52,713 bases of DNA from Bacteroidota bacterium (GTDB lineage: Bacteria; Bacteroidota; Bacteroidia; Bacteroidales; FEN-979): the NCBI GenBank assembly GCA_026391355.1, contig JAPLDH010000062.1:1-52713 (forward strand). Direction: 5' to 3'. Positions 52,665-52,713 of the stretch are shown in pieces. Every line of letters begins with the position of its first letter. Positions within the stretch are counted from its first letter, which is position 1. The notes beneath the pieces were generated by a model. That model searched no databases, was not told where the DNA came from, and saw nothing but the letters and a program-made list of their open reading frames with translations. The position numbers were made by a program, and so were the translations under genes.

Positions 52665-52713
52665 TTAGAATTTCTTCAGCCAGTTAACCAAAGTCTCGTC
52701 TTTTGTCCAAATC
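52665..52713 (-). CDS. C-terminal end of an unidentified gene (continues outside window)
   Basis: On the minus strand a frame entering from the window edge reads IWTKDETLVNWLKKF and stops at 52665-52667. The short tail has the look of the end of a PIN-domain-like or similar small protein (WT.D..L...LKK), but 15 residues are too few to name it. It points toward the truncated radC and may belong to whatever interrupted it. Confidence 0.35.
   Translation of the reverse strand, partial: IWTKDETLVNWLKKF

Overview
The window reads as a chromosomal segment of an uncultured member of the Bacteroidota, most like Bacteroidales-type lineages. The evidence is several secreted proteins with type IX secretion (T9SS) C-terminal sorting domains, Bacteroidota promoters (TTG, 19-21 bases, TAnnTTTG), a long-form urocanate hydratase, DUF6629 and other Bacteroidota-type families, and mostly weak Shine-Dalgarno sites. 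No rRNA, tRNA, CRISPR array, prophage or intact IS was seen.

Layout. 0-9.7 kb holds three tandem paralogous giant T9SS surface proteins; the first is cut by the window edge. 9.8-12.7 kb encodes an outer-membrane HExxH metalloprotease-like protein. A 58-bp tandem array separates it from gatE-gatD (minus strand), which together form an archaeal-type Glu-tRNA(Gln) amidotransferase. 16.5-24.4 kb holds envelope and amide genes: an OstA-like protein, asnA, an MCE/MlaD protein, a SPOR-containing N-acetylmuramoyl-L-alanine amidase and LptD. 24.4-27.6 kb is a decayed, repeat-rich stretch with three broken genes (VOC/PhnB-like, a FISUMP-protein remnant and a DNA methyltransferase fragment) around two intact small genes. 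27.6-31.8 kb has a large unknown exported protein, DUF1003, RidA and a four-helix membrane protein. 31.9-36.0 kb (minus) is a tight ECF sigma / membrane anti-sigma-like / TPR-CHAT protease operon. It is followed by an S9 prolyl oligopeptidase lipoprotein and hutU. 40.5-43.8 kb has a seven-repeat T9SS propeller protein, a second ECF sigma factor and a family 2 glycosyltransferase. 43.9-46.9 kb has tgt, lptF/G and ispE. 47.1-49.3 kb is an MbnP/MbnH-like lipoprotein and di-heme pair. The end has a frameshifted ung, a 41-residue lipoprotein, a beta-barrel-like protein, birA and a radC cut off just before its catalytic JAMM motif.

Together the genes describe a Gram-negative cell investing in LPS transport (OstA-like, LptD, LptF/G), peptidoglycan and lipid trafficking, and T9SS-exported adhesion or degradation proteins. 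The most unusual items are GatDE in a bacterial genome, the sigma/anti-sigma/CHAT operon, and the MbnPH-like pair. Intergenic DNA is full of lineage-type repeats: GC-rich hairpins at gene ends, 7-, 8-, 15- and 58-bp tandem arrays that often touch stop codons, and a long inverted repeat bracketing a pseudogene. All functional assignments come from reading the sequence; no database search was run.
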